64,000 bases of DNA from an uncultured Alloprevotella sp. (GCA_944322095.1 CALUNU010000004.1:1-64000), one strand, 5' to 3'; positions 49,692-60,736 are shown, counted from the first letter of the stretch. Numbers and translations: made by a program. The notes: a model not told the origin generated them from the sequence alone.

Positions 49692-52600
49692 TTATCGGAG
49701 GATTACTTTCTGTCCGTCCTTGATGTAGACACCGCCTTTCGAGGGCTTCAGCACACGGCGGCCCGAGAGGTCGTAGATCTTGGAGGCTTTCTTACCGTCG
49801 GTTTCGATGGAGTCGATGCCATCTGTCGTTCCCGAGTCGATTTTGATGAGCAGTGTGGCGGGCGTATCTGCCTGGCCCACGTAGTATGCTGTGTTGGCGG
49901 CCAGACTGCGTGCGTCGGCTGCAACGCGGGTGAAGACGGCCTCCGTTTCGCTTTCGTTGAGGCCGAGCGTATAGGCATTTACGTCAGCGTCCAGGCTTGT
50001 GGCCATCGTTGTGCCCGTAAAGCCGGTGGCAAGGGGTTCTTCGGAGTTGTCGTTTTGGATGGCGAGCGTATAGGTGCCGGGGTCGCCGCCAAGCAGTACG
50101 GGAGTGTTGGCCGGGATAGCGCTGCCTGCTTCTGCTTTTACAGTGAGGGAGCCTTCTTCTTCACCCGTAGCGGCATAAGCCGTCAGGCCTTCGGGCAGTT
50201 TCACGGACACGGGGAGGGTGAGGGTGGCATAGCCCCCTTCGCCGATGGTTGCTGTCACGTTTCTCACGCGCTCCATCATCCACAAGTTGCCTGCATCGGC
50301 TGAGCCGTTTTTCCAGGTCCCGATTTCATGGCTGTCGGGGTTGCCGTTCGGTCCGTCATAGTGGCGTCCGTTGAGATAAGTGTTGGTCAGCGATGAGTTG
50401 GTCACGTTGAGTGTCCAGTTGGTGGCTTCCGTGCCTTCGCCGATTTCCATGACAGAGGCAGCGTCGGCGGTTCCCAGCGTGGTAACATCATCTCCTGCCA
50501 CAAAGTAGGCGTCGGCGTTTAGGTTTTTCAGTTTGTAGCCTTCAGTTTCCGTGCCTTCGAAGCGCCAGAGAGCTCCGTAGTCGCTGTCGCCGTCTTCTTC
50601 CGTCGTTATGACATTGCCTGTGATGCTTCCGTCTGCCGTGAGTGTTTGGGAAATGCTGCTCATAGACTCTTCAGCACGCGGATTGTATATGCGGTACACC
50701 TCGGCTGGGTCGAACTCGATGAGACCTCCCGTCTCGTAAGCGTCCTGCATGGCATACAGGCCTTCGCGGCTGGGATTGTTCTGGGCAGCTTCGTAGGCAT
50801 CAGTGGCCTGGTCGTAGCTGCGGGCCCCGACGTAGTTGCCCGTGGAGGAGTAGGATGCCCAAAGTCCCTCGACGACATCAGCCATCGAGCCTTCTCCCGC
50901 CGGGCGGAAGATGTATTGGCTTCCGGGATCGGTGATTTGCAGGTTGTTGTAGGTATTGATGACCCATTTCATGTTGGCTGCTTCCCCGTTAGCGGTTCCG
51001 CGGTCGTTCAGCATGACGTCATCGGCCGTCTTAATGAGGTAGTAGCCTTGTTCTCCTGAGAATACAAGTTGAAACTCTCCTGAGTTTTCCGTGTCATACT
51101 GCATGTATTTGAAGGTTCCGGTCGGAGTGATGTTGCCGTTGTTCCAGTCGTCGCGGGTTTCTCCCTCTACATAGTCGATAGGCATCCCGTCGACGGTGAA
51201 CATTTTGAAATGGTTCTCGTCGGAGCCGGGTTCAAAGTAGAACAACTGGTCTGCCAGGTCGTGTCCGTTGTTCGTGTCGGACGAGTTCTTCACCTGGATT
51301 GCTTTGTATCCATTGTGGTCTCCCAGCGTCCAATAGAATGGGCCGCCGGCAGTCTCCGGGCGGTTGTTTTCGATGCGGTAGTAATATTTGGTATTCTCGT
51401 CGCTATATTTGAAAATATAGTCGCTCGGAGTTACAACGTCGCCTGCCCCAGGCTGGCGGACTGCTTCGTTCGGCCAAGGGATGACCTGGCCCGTTGCCTT
51501 GTACGACGGCCGCTGGGCATCGTAGGCTTTCAGAGAGTCGGTGAGCTCTTGTGCCAGCTGTTCAACGAGCTCTTCCTCTGTTGAGGCCAGGTCGTTTTCT
51601 TCGCCGGGGTCTTCCTCGATGTTATAGAGGCGGAGCTCCTGCGTTTCCCAGAAATAGATCAGGTGGTATTTGTCCTTCATGATGGCCGAGTAGGCGCCGT
51701 AGCCCTCGTTGCGGTCTTGCGTCTCGCCCCAGAGGTTGGGGAAGTGCCATATGTTGACGCGGTCGCGCTGGATGTTGGGGTCTTTGATGAGGTCGACGAA
51801 ACTCTTTCCGTCTACAACCTGGTGCGTCGTATAATCGGTCACACCGGCCATTTCAAGGATGCTGGGGAAGAAGTCTTCGATCATCACCCGGTTGGCGTTC
51901 TCGGTGCCTGCCTGGCTGTCGGTCACACCGGGCCAATAGACCATCATGGGTTCGTGTACACCGCCCATATATGAGGAGCCTTTGCCGGCGCGGTGCGGGT
52001 AGTTCTGGTCGTGGTTGGCGCGGCCTTGGCGGACGCCCTGGCTCTGCCCGCCGTTGTCCGACATGAAGAGCAGGATGGTGTTCTTGGCCACGTCAGGATG
52101 TTTCTCCAAGTAGTCCATGATATCACCCAAACTCTTGTCCATGCCTTCGACGAGGGCTGCATGGTTGATTTCGCTTTGGTTCAGCTCTACACCGAGCATG
52201 GGGTCTATCTTCCCCTTGTAATTTCCCGAAAATCTGGTGTCTTCGTCTGTGTACGGAACGTGGATGGCGTAGTGCGACATGTAGAGGTAGAATGGTCTGT
52301 TCTCCTCGTTGTTGTTCAGGAACTCATCCATCGTTTTGATAGCTTCACGGGTGAGCGCTTCGGTCAGGAAGAGGCCTTCGCTTTCGTACTCTTCGAGTCC
52401 CGGGATGGGGTAGTTGGAGTTGCCGTAGGGTGGCAGGTATCCTGCGGGGCCGCCGGCTGCACTTCCTGCGATGTTGACGTCGAAGCCCATGGTCAGCGGG
52501 TCAGCTCCCGACGTTTCTTTAGAACCGAAGTGGGCCTTTCCGCAATGGATGGTGTAGTAGCCATTGTTGTGCAGTATCTGCGGAAGCGAGGTCACAGGCG

Positions 52601-53015
52601 TGCCGTTATCCAAGTCGTGCTCTGTGGCGGTGGCGGCAGGCTGTATGCCGTTGTAGTTCCAGTCGGGCAGTTCGATGACGCTGCTGCCGGCGTCGGTCTT
52701 CGTGTTATAGTTCAGCGTCCAGTTGGTCACACGGTGGCGTGCGGCGTTCATTCCCGACATGAGGCTGGCGCGCGAAGGAGAGGATATGGCACAAGCGTAT
52801 GCTTGGGTGAACTTTACGCCCAGTTGTGCCATGCGCTCCATGTTGGGTGTGCGGTAGCGCTCGTTCAGGGGTGTGGGCTCCGAATAGAACGGGACGGATG
52901 TCTCTTGCCAACCCATGTCGTCGACAAGGAACATGATGATGTTTGGCCTGTCTTGGGCAAGGGCTTGCGAACCGATGCCTGTTGCCAGAAGGCCGAGAGG
53001 TAGAAGTTTTTTCAT
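49692..53015 (-). CDS. Secreted sulfatase with T9SS type-A sorting domain
   Basis: Predicted type I sulfatase acting on sulfated glycans outside the cell. The ATG at 53015 gives signal MKKLLPLGLLATGIGSQALA and 1107 residues. The catalytic domain starts RPNIIMFLVDDMGW (metal-binding Asp pair). It has the formylglycine motif SSPSR with Ser78 as the modified residue, GKAHFG, MSHYAIHVPY and FMSDNGGQSQG. The Ser-type motif needs an anaerobic radical-SAM maturase, not seen in this window. Residues beyond about 560 form two long beta-rich, RICIN- or lectin-like regions, then a sorting domain ending IYDLSGRRVLKPSKGGVYIK...VILR. The substrate is not identifiable. Confidence 0.88.
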   Translation of the reverse strand: MKKLLPLGLLATGIGSQALAQDRPNIIMFLVDDMGWQETSVPFYSEPTPLNERYRTPNMERMAQLGVKFTQAYACAISSPSRASLMSGMNAARHRVTNWTLNYNTKTDAGSSVIELPDWNYNGIQPAATATEHDLDNGTPVTSLPQILHNNGYYTIHCGKAHFGSKETSGADPLTMGFDVNIAGSAAGGPAGYLPPYGNSNYPIPGLEEYESEGLFLTEALTREAIKTMDEFLNNNEENRPFYLYMSHYAIHVPYTDEDTRFSGNYKGKIDPMLGVELNQSEINHAALVEGMDKSLGDIMDYLEKHPDVAKNTILLFMSDNGGQSQGVRQGRANHDQNYPHRAGKGSSYMGGVHEPMMVYWPGVTDSQAGTENANRVMIEDFFPSILEMAGVTDYTTHQVVDGKSFVDLIKDPNIQRDRVNIWHFPNLWGETQDRNEGYGAYSAIMKDKYHLIYFWETQELRLYNIEEDPGEENDLASTEEELVEQLAQELTDSLKAYDAQRPSYKATGQVIPWPNEAVRQPGAGDVVTPSDYIFKYSDENTKYYYRIENNRPETAGGPFYWTLGDHNGYKAIQVKNSSDTNNGHDLADQLFYFEPGSDENHFKMFTVDGMPIDYVEGETRDDWNNGNITPTGTFKYMQYDTENSGEFQLVFSGEQGYYLIKTADDVMLNDRGTANGEAANMKWVINTYNNLQITDPGSQYIFRPAGEGSMADVVEGLWASYSSTGNYVGARSYDQATDAYEAAQNNPSREGLYAMQDAYETGGLIEFDPAEVYRIYNPRAEESMSSISQTLTADGSITGNVITTEEDGDSDYGALWRFEGTETEGYKLKNLNADAYFVAGDDVTTLGTADAASVMEIGEGTEATNWTLNVTNSSLTNTYLNGRHYDGPNGNPDSHEIGTWKNGSADAGNLWMMERVRNVTATIGEGGYATLTLPVSVKLPEGLTAYAATGEEEGSLTVKAEAGSAIPANTPVLLGGDPGTYTLAIQNDNSEEPLATGFTGTTMATSLDADVNAYTLGLNESETEAVFTRVAADARSLAANTAYYVGQADTPATLLIKIDSGTTDGIDSIETDGKKASKIYDLSGRRVLKPSKGGVYIKDGQKVILR

Positions 53016-53208
53016 GATAGTGGTTTTGTGATAAAAAAGATGTCTGTTCTCTCGTTGTGTCGGCCGAGCGTCTGTTGCGGGGCCCGAAACGGCGGTAAAG
53101 GTATGAAAAAAAAAGTTTCTTATCCGCTTTTTCATTTGTTTTACCGAGTTAAAAAAGCCTTTTTCCCTCACGGGGTGTCCGGTTGTGGCAGGCTTGGATA
53201 TAAAAATA

Positions 53209-53231
53209 GCCCCGCCAGCGGGTGACGGGGC
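53209..53231 (-). terminator. Terminator after the POT transporter gene
   Basis: Arms GCCCCG and CGGGGC followed on the minus strand by TATTTTTAT, 24 bp past the stop. Confidence 0.65.
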
Positions 53232-53254
53232 GTGATTGATGCGGAGAAAAGGGG

Positions 53255-54787
53255 TCAGCACACTTTTTCCAGCCGCTTCATGATCGAGAAGATGAAGATG
53301 GCCGATATGAGGCATAGTGCGACGAGCACAGACCATACGATCCAAAGGGGCAGCTGTCCCCACAGGAAGCCCGGGATCGAGACCAGCAGATTGCCCACGG
53401 CCGTGGCTACGAACCAACCGCCCATCATCAGGCCTTTGTATTTGGGAGGAGCCACTTTCGATACGAACGAAATGCCCATGGGCGAGAGCAGCAGCTCGCC
53501 GAACGTCAGCACGAGATAGGTGCACACGAGCCAGTTGGGCGAAACGAAAGAGGCTGTTCCGGCTTCGATGGCTGCTTTCTGTTCGTTGGGCGAGAGCAGA
53601 CCCATCGAGGCGGCTATCATCAGCACGTAGCCGCAGCCGGCCACGAGCATGCCCAAGCCGATCTTGCGCGGGGCCGAGGGCTCTTTGCCCCGCTTGGCCA
53701 GCGCGCCGAAGATGGCCATCGACACAGGCGTGAGGGCTACCACGAAGAACGGGTTGAACTGCTGGAAAATGGGGGCAGTAACGCTGATGCCGTCGGCGGG
53801 CAGGTTCTCGTATTGTGCAATGAGGCCGCCGATGGCTGCCAGGATCACGAGGAGCGAGATGATCTTCCCTTTTCCCGTTTTCGATTGGAAGAGCGAGAAC
53901 AGCGCGTAGACGATGAAGATGACCAGCGTCAGGTTGAGCACGTTGAACATCATGCTCTGAACGCCCGAGCTGTGGCGGGCGGTGAACTGCTCGGCGAAGA
54001 ACGTCAGCGTCGAGCCGTTCTGATGGAAAGCCATCCAGAAGAAGATGACCACGGCGAACACGAGGCACAGCGCCACGATGCGGTCTTTTGTCTCCTTGGG
54101 CGTGAGCTCAGGCTCGGTGTGCTGTCCCGGCACGTCGGCGGTTGCGGTCTTCGAGTTGCAGTCGGCGTGTTTGAACGTGCTGCGGAAGGAGTAGTAGATG
54201 GCGATGCTCACCACGAGCGAGAGGCAGGCCACGGCGAAAGCGTAGTGGTAGGCGTCGGCGGGCGAGGCTCCCCAGTGGGTCTGGGCGTACTCCATGATTT
54301 TGACGGCGGCCGTCGGTGCGAAGAGGGCGCCGATGTTGATGGCCATGTAGAAGATGGAGAAAGCCGAGTCGCGCTTGCCTTGCAGCTTGGGGTCGTCGTA
54401 GAGGTTGCCCACCATCACTTGCAGATTGCCTTTAAAGAGGCTCGTGCCGATGCACACCATGAGCAGGGCGGCAAACATGAGCACCATGGCGGGCACGCCG
54501 TTGCCTGCCGGGATGGAGAGCATGAGGTAGCCCAGAAACATCACGATGATGCCCGTCGTCACGCATTTGCCGTAGCCGATGCGGTCGGCCAGCGCGCCGC
54601 CCACGAGGGGCAGAAAATAGACCAAGGCCAGGAAGCCAGCATAGACGGCGCTGGCCGTGCCTTCCGTCCAGCCGAAGTTGGCTTTCAGGAAGAGCGTGAA
54701 GATGGCCAGCATGGTGTAATAGCCGAAGCGCTCGCCGGTGTTGGAGAGGGCCAGGGCAAACAATCCTTTGGGTTGTCCTTCAAACAT
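53255..54787 (-). CDS. POT/PTR family proton-dependent oligopeptide transporter
   Basis: A 510-residue MFS transporter of the POT family importing di- and tripeptides with protons. The family signature NTGERFGYYTM near residue 16 (ExxERFxYY pattern) is present. So are GGALADRIGYGK, FSIFYMAINIGALFAP (PTR2 motif), a central cytosolic stretch and ENLPADGISVTAPIFQQFNPFFVV in the second half. About 14 membrane segments. Last gene of a likely operon starting at the T9SS type-B gene; the gap to ybaK is 22 bp. Confidence 0.93.
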   Translation of the reverse strand: MFEGQPKGLFALALSNTGERFGYYTMLAIFTLFLKANFGWTEGTASAVYAGFLALVYFLPLVGGALADRIGYGKCVTTGIIVMFLGYLMLSIPAGNGVPAMVLMFAALLMVCIGTSLFKGNLQVMVGNLYDDPKLQGKRDSAFSIFYMAINIGALFAPTAAVKIMEYAQTHWGASPADAYHYAFAVACLSLVVSIAIYYSFRSTFKHADCNSKTATADVPGQHTEPELTPKETKDRIVALCLVFAVVIFFWMAFHQNGSTLTFFAEQFTARHSSGVQSMMFNVLNLTLVIFIVYALFSLFQSKTGKGKIISLLVILAAIGGLIAQYENLPADGISVTAPIFQQFNPFFVVALTPVSMAIFGALAKRGKEPSAPRKIGLGMLVAGCGYVLMIAASMGLLSPNEQKAAIEAGTASFVSPNWLVCTYLVLTFGELLLSPMGISFVSKVAPPKYKGLMMGGWFVATAVGNLLVSIPGFLWGQLPLWIVWSVLVALCLISAIFIFSIMKRLEKVC

Positions 54788-54809
54788 AGTTTTTCGTTTT
54801 AGTTTATGA

Positions 54810-55313
54810 TTAGTGATTGGATGTTTCTTCCGTTTCGTCCACGAGGTCGGCTGTCGTGGCCGCGGCTGCGCGCAGCAGGTCGGCGGGGCTTATTTTCAGT
54901 TGCACGCCCCTCACGCCGGCGCTCACGTATATGTGGTCGAACATTGTGGCCGACCGGTGAACGTAGGTGGGAAAATGCTTTTTCATTCCGATGGGTGAGC
55001 AGCCGCCGCGGATGTAGCCCGTCGTGGGCAGCAGCTCTTTCAGGGGGATGGGCTCACACTTTTTGTTGCCCGAGGTCTTGGCGGCCTTTTTCAGGTTTAT
55101 CTCGGTGTTGCCCGGGACGACGCAGACGAAATGGCCCGTGCGGTCGCCGCGCAGCACGATGGTTTTGAACACGCGGCTCACGTCTTCGCCCAGCGCCTCG
55201 GCCACGTGGCCTGCGCTCAGGTCGCTCTCGTCCACCTCGTAGGGGATGAGTGTGTAGCCGATGCCTGCCTTGTCGAGCAGGCGGGCCACGTTGGTTTTTA
55301 TGTTCTTGCTCAT
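54810..55313 (-). CDS. ybaK: Cys-tRNA(Pro)/aminoacyl-tRNA deacylase YbaK/EbsC
   Basis: A 167-residue cytosolic editing enzyme that removes mischarged cysteine from tRNA(Pro). The YbaK fold is indicated by VFKTIVLRGDRTGHFVCVVPGN, the catalytic-loop region KKAAKTSGNKKCEPIPLKEL and the family signature TGYIRGGCSPIGMKK with FPTYVHRSA. It follows uvrA by 48 bp. Confidence 0.93.
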   Translation of the reverse strand: MSKNIKTNVARLLDKAGIGYTLIPYEVDESDLSAGHVAEALGEDVSRVFKTIVLRGDRTGHFVCVVPGNTEINLKKAAKTSGNKKCEPIPLKELLPTTGYIRGGCSPIGMKKHFPTYVHRSATMFDHIYVSAGVRGVQLKISPADLLRAAAATTADLVDETEETSNH

Positions 55314-55361
55314 GTGTGGTTTGTCGTGTGGGGACGGGTTGGGGCTGTGCTCCCGGGGCCG

Positions 55362-58208
55362 TCAGGGGCGGCGGGCGCTTTGCAGCTCGGGCGCCAGGAA
55401 GCGTGCGGTGTGGCCTTTTCCTTTGCGCACCACTTCTTCGGGCGTGCCGCAGGCCACCACCTGGCCTCCGCCGCGGCCTCCTTCGGGTCCCATGTCGATG
55501 ATGTAGTCGGCACACTTGATGACGTCCAGGTTGTGCTCGATGACGATGACGGTGTTGCCCTTGTCGACCAGTCGGTTCAGCACGCCCAGCAGCACGCGTA
55601 TGTCCTCGAAGTGGAGGCCTGTGGTGGGTTCGTCCAATATATATACGGTGCGTCCCGTGTCGCGGCGGCTCAGCTCGGTGGCCAGCTTCACGCGCTGGCT
55701 TTCGCCGCCCGAGAGGGTGGTGGACGGCTGGCCCAGCTTGATGTAGCCCAGGCCCACGTCTTGCAGCACCTTTATTTTATACAGGATGGCGGGTACGTTT
55801 TCGAAAAACTCCACCGCCTGGTTGATGGTCATGTCGAGTACGTCGGCAATGCTCTTGCCCTTGAAGCGCACTTCGAGCGTCTCGTGGTTGTAGCGCTTGC
55901 CGTGGCACGTCTCGCAGGGCACGTAGACGTCGGGCAGGAAGTTCATTTCGATCGTCTTGTAGCCGTTGCCCTTGCACGTCTCGCAGCGTCCGCCTTTCAC
56001 GTTGAAGGAGAAGCGGCCGGGTTTGTAGCCTCTCATTTTCGCCTCGGGCAGGTTCACAAAGAGCGAGCGTATGTCGGAGAATACGCCTGTATAGGTGGCG
56101 GGGTTCGAGCGCGGCGTGCGGCCCAGGGGGCTTTGGTCCACGGCCACCACTTTGTCGACCTCGTCAAGCCCCGTTATTTTTTTGTAGGGCAGGGGGGCGC
56201 GTAGCGAACGGTAGAACCGTTGCGAGAGGATGGGCAGGAGCGTGTCGTTCACAAGGGTCGACTTGCCGCTGCCCGAAACGCCCGTCACGCAGATGAGCGT
56301 GCCCAGCGGAAAGTCGGCCGTTACGCCTTTCAGATTGTTGCCCGTGGCGCCGCTCAGCCGCAGCCTGGCGCCGTTGCCCTTGCGTCGCCGGGCGGGCACC
56401 TCGATGGCCACGCGCCCGTTCAGGTAGTCGGCCGTGAGCGTGCGCTGTTCCATCATGACCTTCGGCGGGCCCTGAAACACCACTTCGCCGCCGTGGCGGC
56501 CGGCACGGGGGCCCATGTCGATGATGTAGTCGGCGGCGAGCATCATGTCGCGGTCGTGCTCTACGACAACCACCGTGTTGCCCGTGTCGCGCAGCTCTTC
56601 GAGCGAGCGGATGAGGCGCACGTTGTCGCGCTGGTGGAGTCCGATGCTCGGCTCGTCCAGGATGTAGAGCACGTTGACCAGTTGCGAGCCTATCTGCGTG
56701 GCCAGGCGTATGCGCTGGCTCTCGCCGCCCGAGAGCGTCATGGTGGGACGTGCGAGCGAGAGATAGTCGAGCCCCACGTCGAGCAGGAATTTCAGGCGCG
56801 AGCGCAGTTCTTTCAATATTTCGTGGGCGATGGCGCGGCGTTTTGTGTCGAGGCGTTCCTCGACGCCGTCCAGAAAGTCGTTCAGCTCGCTGATGTCCAT
56901 CGACGAGAGCTCGTATATGTTTTTGCCGTCGAAGCGGTAGCTCAGGGCCTCGCGGTTCAGGCGGGCGCCGTGACAGAGGGGGCAGACGTCGGTCTTTGCA
57001 AACTGTTCCACCCAGCGCTCGGCGGCGGCCGACATCTCGCGGTCGGCCATTTGGTGGATGTATTTCACGAGGCCGTCAAATTCCAGGTAATAATCGTCCG
57101 AGGCATGCGTGCGTGCGGCGGGTATGCGCAGCCGTTCGGCGCGTCCGTTGAAGATGTCGTCGAGAGCCTCGTCGGGCAGGTCTTTGACGGGTGTGTCGAG
57201 CGTGTAGCCATAGCGCTCGAGCACGGCCTCTATTTCCCAGAAGATGAGGGCATTCTTGTATTTTCCCAATGGTTCGATGGCTCCTGCGCGTACGCTCAGT
57301 TCCGGGCGGGGAATGACCTTCGTGCGGTCGATGATGCTCACGAAGCCCAGGCCCTTGCAGCGCGGGCAGGCGCCCGCCATCGAGTTGAATGAAAAGTTGT
57401 GGGGCGCCGGCTCGCGATACGACAGGCCCGTCGACGGACACATCAGGCGCTTGCTGTAATAGCGCAGGCTGCCGTCGGCGTCGTCCAGCACGAGCATCAG
57501 GCCGTCGCCCTGGCGCAGCGCCTGCTCCACGCTGCCGCGCAGGCGGGTGTCGTCTTTGGCGGCCACGCGCAGCTTGTCGACCACCACTTCGATGTCGTGG
57601 TTCTTGTAGCGGTCCACGCGCATGCCGGCCGTGAGCTCGCGTATCTCGCCGTCCACGCGCACCGAGAGGAAGCCTTTGCGGCGCGTGTGCTCGAAGAGCT
57701 CCTTGTAGTGGCCCTTGCGGCCGCGCACTAGGGGCGCCAGCAGGTAGACCTTGTGGCCGTCGTAGCGGCTGAGCAGCAGGTCGAGAATCTGCTCTTCGGT
57801 GTATTTCACCATCGGCTCGCCCGTTTCGTACGAGTAGGCCTCGCCGGCGCGGGCATAGAGCAGGCGCAGAAAATCGTAGATCTCCGTCACCGTGCCCACG
57901 GTGGAGCGCGGGTTTTTGTTGGTCGTTTTCTGCTCGATGCTGATGACGGGGCTCAGGCCCGTGATCTTGTCGACGTCGGGCCGCTCCAAGTTGTCAAGGA
58001 AGTTGCGTGCATAGGCCGAAAACGTCTCGATGTAGCGCCGCTGCCCCTCGGCATAGAGCGTGTCGAAGGCCAGCGAGCTCTTGCCCGAGCCGCTCAGCCC
58101 CGTGATGACGGTCAGGCTGTGGCGCGGCAGGCGCACGTTCACGTTTTTCAGGTTGTGGACGCGCGCGCCGTACACTTCGATCCAATCTTCCGTGGTCTTT
58201 TCCTCCAT
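55362..58208 (-). CDS. uvrA: Excinuclease ABC subunit A
   Basis: Damage-recognition ATPase of nucleotide-excision repair. The 948-residue protein has two ABC modules: Walker [23 protein letters not shown] (split into GLSGSGKSS) near 37 and [17 protein letters not shown] near 645. Both ABC signatures LSGGESQRI and LSGGESQRV are present, as is the DNA-binding zinc finger [10 protein letters not shown]...CETCHGKRY. The first zinc module reads MCPSTG...ACPRCKG, so one of the usual four Cys is Thr. It starts 10 bp after the T9SS type-B gene. Confidence 0.97.
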   Translation of the reverse strand: MEEKTTEDWIEVYGARVHNLKNVNVRLPRHSLTVITGLSGSGKSSLAFDTLYAEGQRRYIETFSAYARNFLDNLERPDVDKITGLSPVISIEQKTTNKNPRSTVGTVTEIYDFLRLLYARAGEAYSYETGEPMVKYTEEQILDLLLSRYDGHKVYLLAPLVRGRKGHYKELFEHTRRKGFLSVRVDGEIRELTAGMRVDRYKNHDIEVVVDKLRVAAKDDTRLRGSVEQALRQGDGLMLVLDDADGSLRYYSKRLMCPSTGLSYREPAPHNFSFNSMAGACPRCKGLGFVSIIDRTKVIPRPELSVRAGAIEPLGKYKNALIFWEIEAVLERYGYTLDTPVKDLPDEALDDIFNGRAERLRIPAARTHASDDYYLEFDGLVKYIHQMADREMSAAAERWVEQFAKTDVCPLCHGARLNREALSYRFDGKNIYELSSMDISELNDFLDGVEERLDTKRRAIAHEILKELRSRLKFLLDVGLDYLSLARPTMTLSGGESQRIRLATQIGSQLVNVLYILDEPSIGLHQRDNVRLIRSLEELRDTGNTVVVVEHDRDMMLAADYIIDMGPRAGRHGGEVVFQGPPKVMMEQRTLTADYLNGRVAIEVPARRRKGNGARLRLSGATGNNLKGVTADFPLGTLICVTGVSGSGKSTLVNDTLLPILSQRFYRSLRAPLPYKKITGLDEVDKVVAVDQSPLGRTPRSNPATYTGVFSDIRSLFVNLPEAKMRGYKPGRFSFNVKGGRCETCKGNGYKTIEMNFLPDVYVPCETCHGKRYNHETLEVRFKGKSIADVLDMTINQAVEFFENVPAILYKIKVLQDVGLGYIKLGQPSTTLSGGESQRVKLATELSRRDTGRTVYILDEPTTGLHFEDIRVLLGVLNRLVDKGNTVIVIEHNLDVIKCADYIIDMGPEGGRGGGQVVACGTPEEVVRKGKGHTARFLAPELQSARRP

Positions 58209-58218
58209 GTGGGTTGCG

Positions 58219-58929
58219 TCAGGGTGTTGTCGTGCCCGTTCCGTTGTCGGTGAAGCCGCGGAGCAGGTTGATGGTCTTTTTCAGTTTATATTGCCGCCCG
58301 TCGGCTCCGCGTGCGTTCACCACGAGATAGTAGGCTCCGTCGGGGGCCTTGCTGCCGCCGGCCGTGCCGTCCCACCCGCCCGAGGGGTCGTCCCACTCGT
58401 AGAGCTTGCGCCCCCAGCGGTTGAACACGGCGGCGTGAAACTCCACGATGCTCTCGTAGCCCTCCTTGGCCCGGTAGACGTCGTTGATGCCGTCGCCGTT
58501 GGGCGTGAAGGCGTTGGGCATTTCGAGCTGCGACTCGCTGATGGTCACCACAAAGGGCTCGTCGCTCGCATACTCAATCGTGTCGCTGCCCTGCACGAAG
58601 CTGATGTGCAGCTCCACCGTCGTCGTGCCCGACGTCGTGAAGCTATACTCTGTCGTCTCCTCGAAGCGCGTCAGGAAAGGCTCCTCCTCGCCCTCGCGCA
58701 CGAAGCGCCACTCGTAGTGGGGCGTGTAGGAGCCCAGATCCTCGGGGTTGGCCCTGAAGATGGCGCGCAGCGGCGCCGACCCTTCGTAGGCGGTGGTTTC
58801 CTCCTCGCTGCCGTCGGCCGCGATGACGGTCATCGTGGGTATGGCCGAGGGATAGGCCTCCTGCGCCACGCCGCGCAGGCTCGCGGCCCAGAGCAGGAGC
58901 GGGAGCAAAAAGAGCAAATTTCTTTTCAT
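58219..58929 (-). CDS. Secreted protein with T9SS type-B (gliding-motility) C-terminal domain
   Basis: A 236-residue exported protein starting [23 protein letters not shown]. Residues about 40-140 look like a PKD/Ig-type domain. The last 90 residues match the CHU_C type-B sorting domain: [42 protein letters not shown] and [14 protein letters not shown]. The protein is therefore probably exported by type IX secretion. Function beyond that is unknown. First gene of the operon with uvrA, ybaK and the POT transporter. Confidence 0.9.
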   Translation of the reverse strand: MKRNLLFLLPLLLWAASLRGVAQEAYPSAIPTMTVIAADGSEEETTAYEGSAPLRAIFRANPEDLGSYTPHYEWRFVREGEEEPFLTRFEETTEYSFTTSGTTTVELHISFVQGSDTIEYASDEPFVVTISESQLEMPNAFTPNGDGINDVYRAKEGYESIVEFHAAVFNRWGRKLYEWDDPSGGWDGTAGGSKAPDGAYYLVVNARGADGRQYKLKKTINLLRGFTDNGTGTTTP

Positions 58930-58945
58930 CGCGGGCAATTTCCTG

Positions 58946-58953
58946 CAAAATTA
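58946..58953 (-). promoter_or_regulatory. Promoter -7 box for the type-B cargo/uvrA operon
   Basis: Minus-strand TAATTTTG 17 bp upstream of the ATG at 58929. Confidence 0.55.
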
Positions 58954-59204
58954 GTGTTTCTCTGCGATATATCTGTCACGTTGGCCCGTTTTCTGTGCTC
59001 CGCCCTGTCCATCTGTCGGCCGCGGCCGCCGCGGCGGGCCGCCCGCCGACTGCGCGTGCCGGACTTTCAACGCTTCGTGGCGGGCCCCGCAGCCGCGCGC
59101 CGCCACCCTTGCGCCGTGCGTGGCTCCTCACGGAGCATCGGGCGTATGCTTTTTTTAACGCATGCGGCCATTTCCCCCCTCCACGGCCCCTTTGCGCACA
59201 GGCA

Positions 59205-59345
59205 TGGGATGGAATGGCCGTTCCATCCCATGGATCGGCCGATCCATGGGATGTTTCGCCACAACCAAGGCCTGCAAATTTTCGTCGAAGACCGCTTTTC
59301 GATGCCTTTACGGCTCATTTTTTGGGGAAAAGTCTGAATTTTATT
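59205..59345 (-). repeat. Dispersed intergenic element, diverged copy E
   Basis: Contains a perfect 30-bp palindrome at 59224-59253 identical in sequence to that of copy C. A second inverted repeat, GGGATGGAA/TTCCATCCC, lies just to its left. The ends of the full 339-bp copies are not recognisable. The rest of 58954-59886 holds no supported gene. Confidence 0.6.
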
Positions 59346-59886
59346 AACACTTCCGGCCCTCTTTCGGCGCATCGCTGGCGCCAAACAGAGCGGATGAGGC
59401 CCGCCGCAGCGGACAGCCGTGGCACGATGCGCCGCCCTTGCGGGCCTTTCGCCGGCCGAAAACTTAAATGATGCAAACGCCCGGAGCCCGCCGCGACCCT
59501 CAGCCGGCCCGAAAAGGCCCCCTCGGGCGCTCGTTGGAGCCCGCGGGCTTGTCATTATTTTTTGGAAAATTGCCTGTCTCCCGCCCTCCGCGCCCGCCGC
59601 ACGTGGGCCGCAGCCGCCCGTCGCCGCCCGGCCCGCAGCGGGCGCGAAGGCGCAAAAAAATCCCCGCATGCTCACGCACACGAGGATTTGTTCTCATTTT
59701 TACCTCTTAAAATCTAAAATGATTGTTTATAACCAAGAGAGCGATCCTCACGGACAACTCCCCTTTTCCATGAAATGTTGCGGCAAATATAAAGCATTTC
59801 CCGGGAAAGCGCACGGCGAAGCGCAAAAAAATGCAACGGATCCCTGTTTTTTAACATTCCGATCCCTCTTGAGGTCGGCCGGCGGC

Positions 59887-60687
59887 TCATCGGCTCCGCA
59901 GCTCCCAGAACATGACGGCCGCGGCCGCTGCCACGTTGAGCGAGTCGACGCCGTGGGCCATGGGGATGCGCACCACGTAGTCGGTCCCCGCGATGACGCC
60001 GGGCGCCAGGCCGTCGCCCTCCGTGCCCATGATGAGCGCCAGGCGCGGCTCGGCCTTCAGCCGCGGGTCGTCGGGCGTGGTGGAGCGGTCGGTGAGGGCC
60101 ATCGCCGCCGTGGCGAAGCCCAAGGCGCGCACGTCGGCCACGGCGTCGTCCACCCACGCCCACGGCACGAGAAACACCGAGCCCATCGACACCCGCACCG
60201 CGCGGCGGTTCAGCGGGTCGCACGTCTGCCGCGTGAGCAGCACGGCGTCGATGCCCAGCGCCGCAGCCGAGCGGAAGATGGCCCCGATGTTCGTCGTGTC
60301 GGTCACGGCGTCGATGACCACCACGCGGCGCGCCCCGCGGCACACCTCAGCCGCCGTGCGCGGCGCCGGGCGGCGCATGGCACACAGCACGCCCCGCGTG
60401 AGCACGTAGCCCGTGAGCCGCGCCAGCAGTTCGCGCTCGCCCGTGTAGATGGGCAGGTCGCGGCAGCGCTCCACGATGTCGGCCGCGTCGCCCGTCAGGT
60501 GGCGCCGCTCGCACAGCAGTGCCAGCGGTTCGCAGCCCGCGTCGAGCGCCACGCGTATCACCTTCGGGCTCTCGGCCACAAACACGCCCCGCCCGGGCTC
60601 CAACCTGTTGCGCAGCTGCGCCTCCGTCAGGGAGCCGAACACCTCGACGCCCCGCTCCTCCAACGACTGTATCTCAATGATGGGCAT
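59887..60687 (-). CDS. TrmH/SpoU-family RNA 2'-O-methyltransferase
   Basis: SPOUT methyltransferase predicted to modify rRNA or tRNA ribose. The ATG at 60687 (MPIIEIQSLEERG) is preferred over an in-frame TTG. The 266-residue protein has a small N-terminal substrate-binding domain and the three SpoU motifs: motif 1 DTTNIGAIFRSAAALG, motif 2 LALIMGTEGDGL and motif 3 IPMAHGVDSLNVAAAAAV. The exact target base is not identifiable. Confidence 0.92.
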   Translation of the reverse strand: MPIIEIQSLEERGVEVFGSLTEAQLRNRLEPGRGVFVAESPKVIRVALDAGCEPLALLCERRHLTGDAADIVERCRDLPIYTGERELLARLTGYVLTRGVLCAMRRPAPRTAAEVCRGARRVVVIDAVTDTTNIGAIFRSAAALGIDAVLLTRQTCDPLNRRAVRVSMGSVFLVPWAWVDDAVADVRALGFATAAMALTDRSTTPDDPRLKAEPRLALIMGTEGDGLAPGVIAGTDYVVRIPMAHGVDSLNVAAAAAVMFWELRSR

Positions 60688-60736
60688 AGGCAAAGATGGT
60701 TTGGGAGAACAGTAATGATGGTTTCATGGCAAATGC

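Noticed and set aside
49692-54068. A 1458-residue version of the sulfatase
   Set aside because: The extra N-terminal part is antisense to the POT transporter gene; the ATG at 53015 starts a proper signal peptide.
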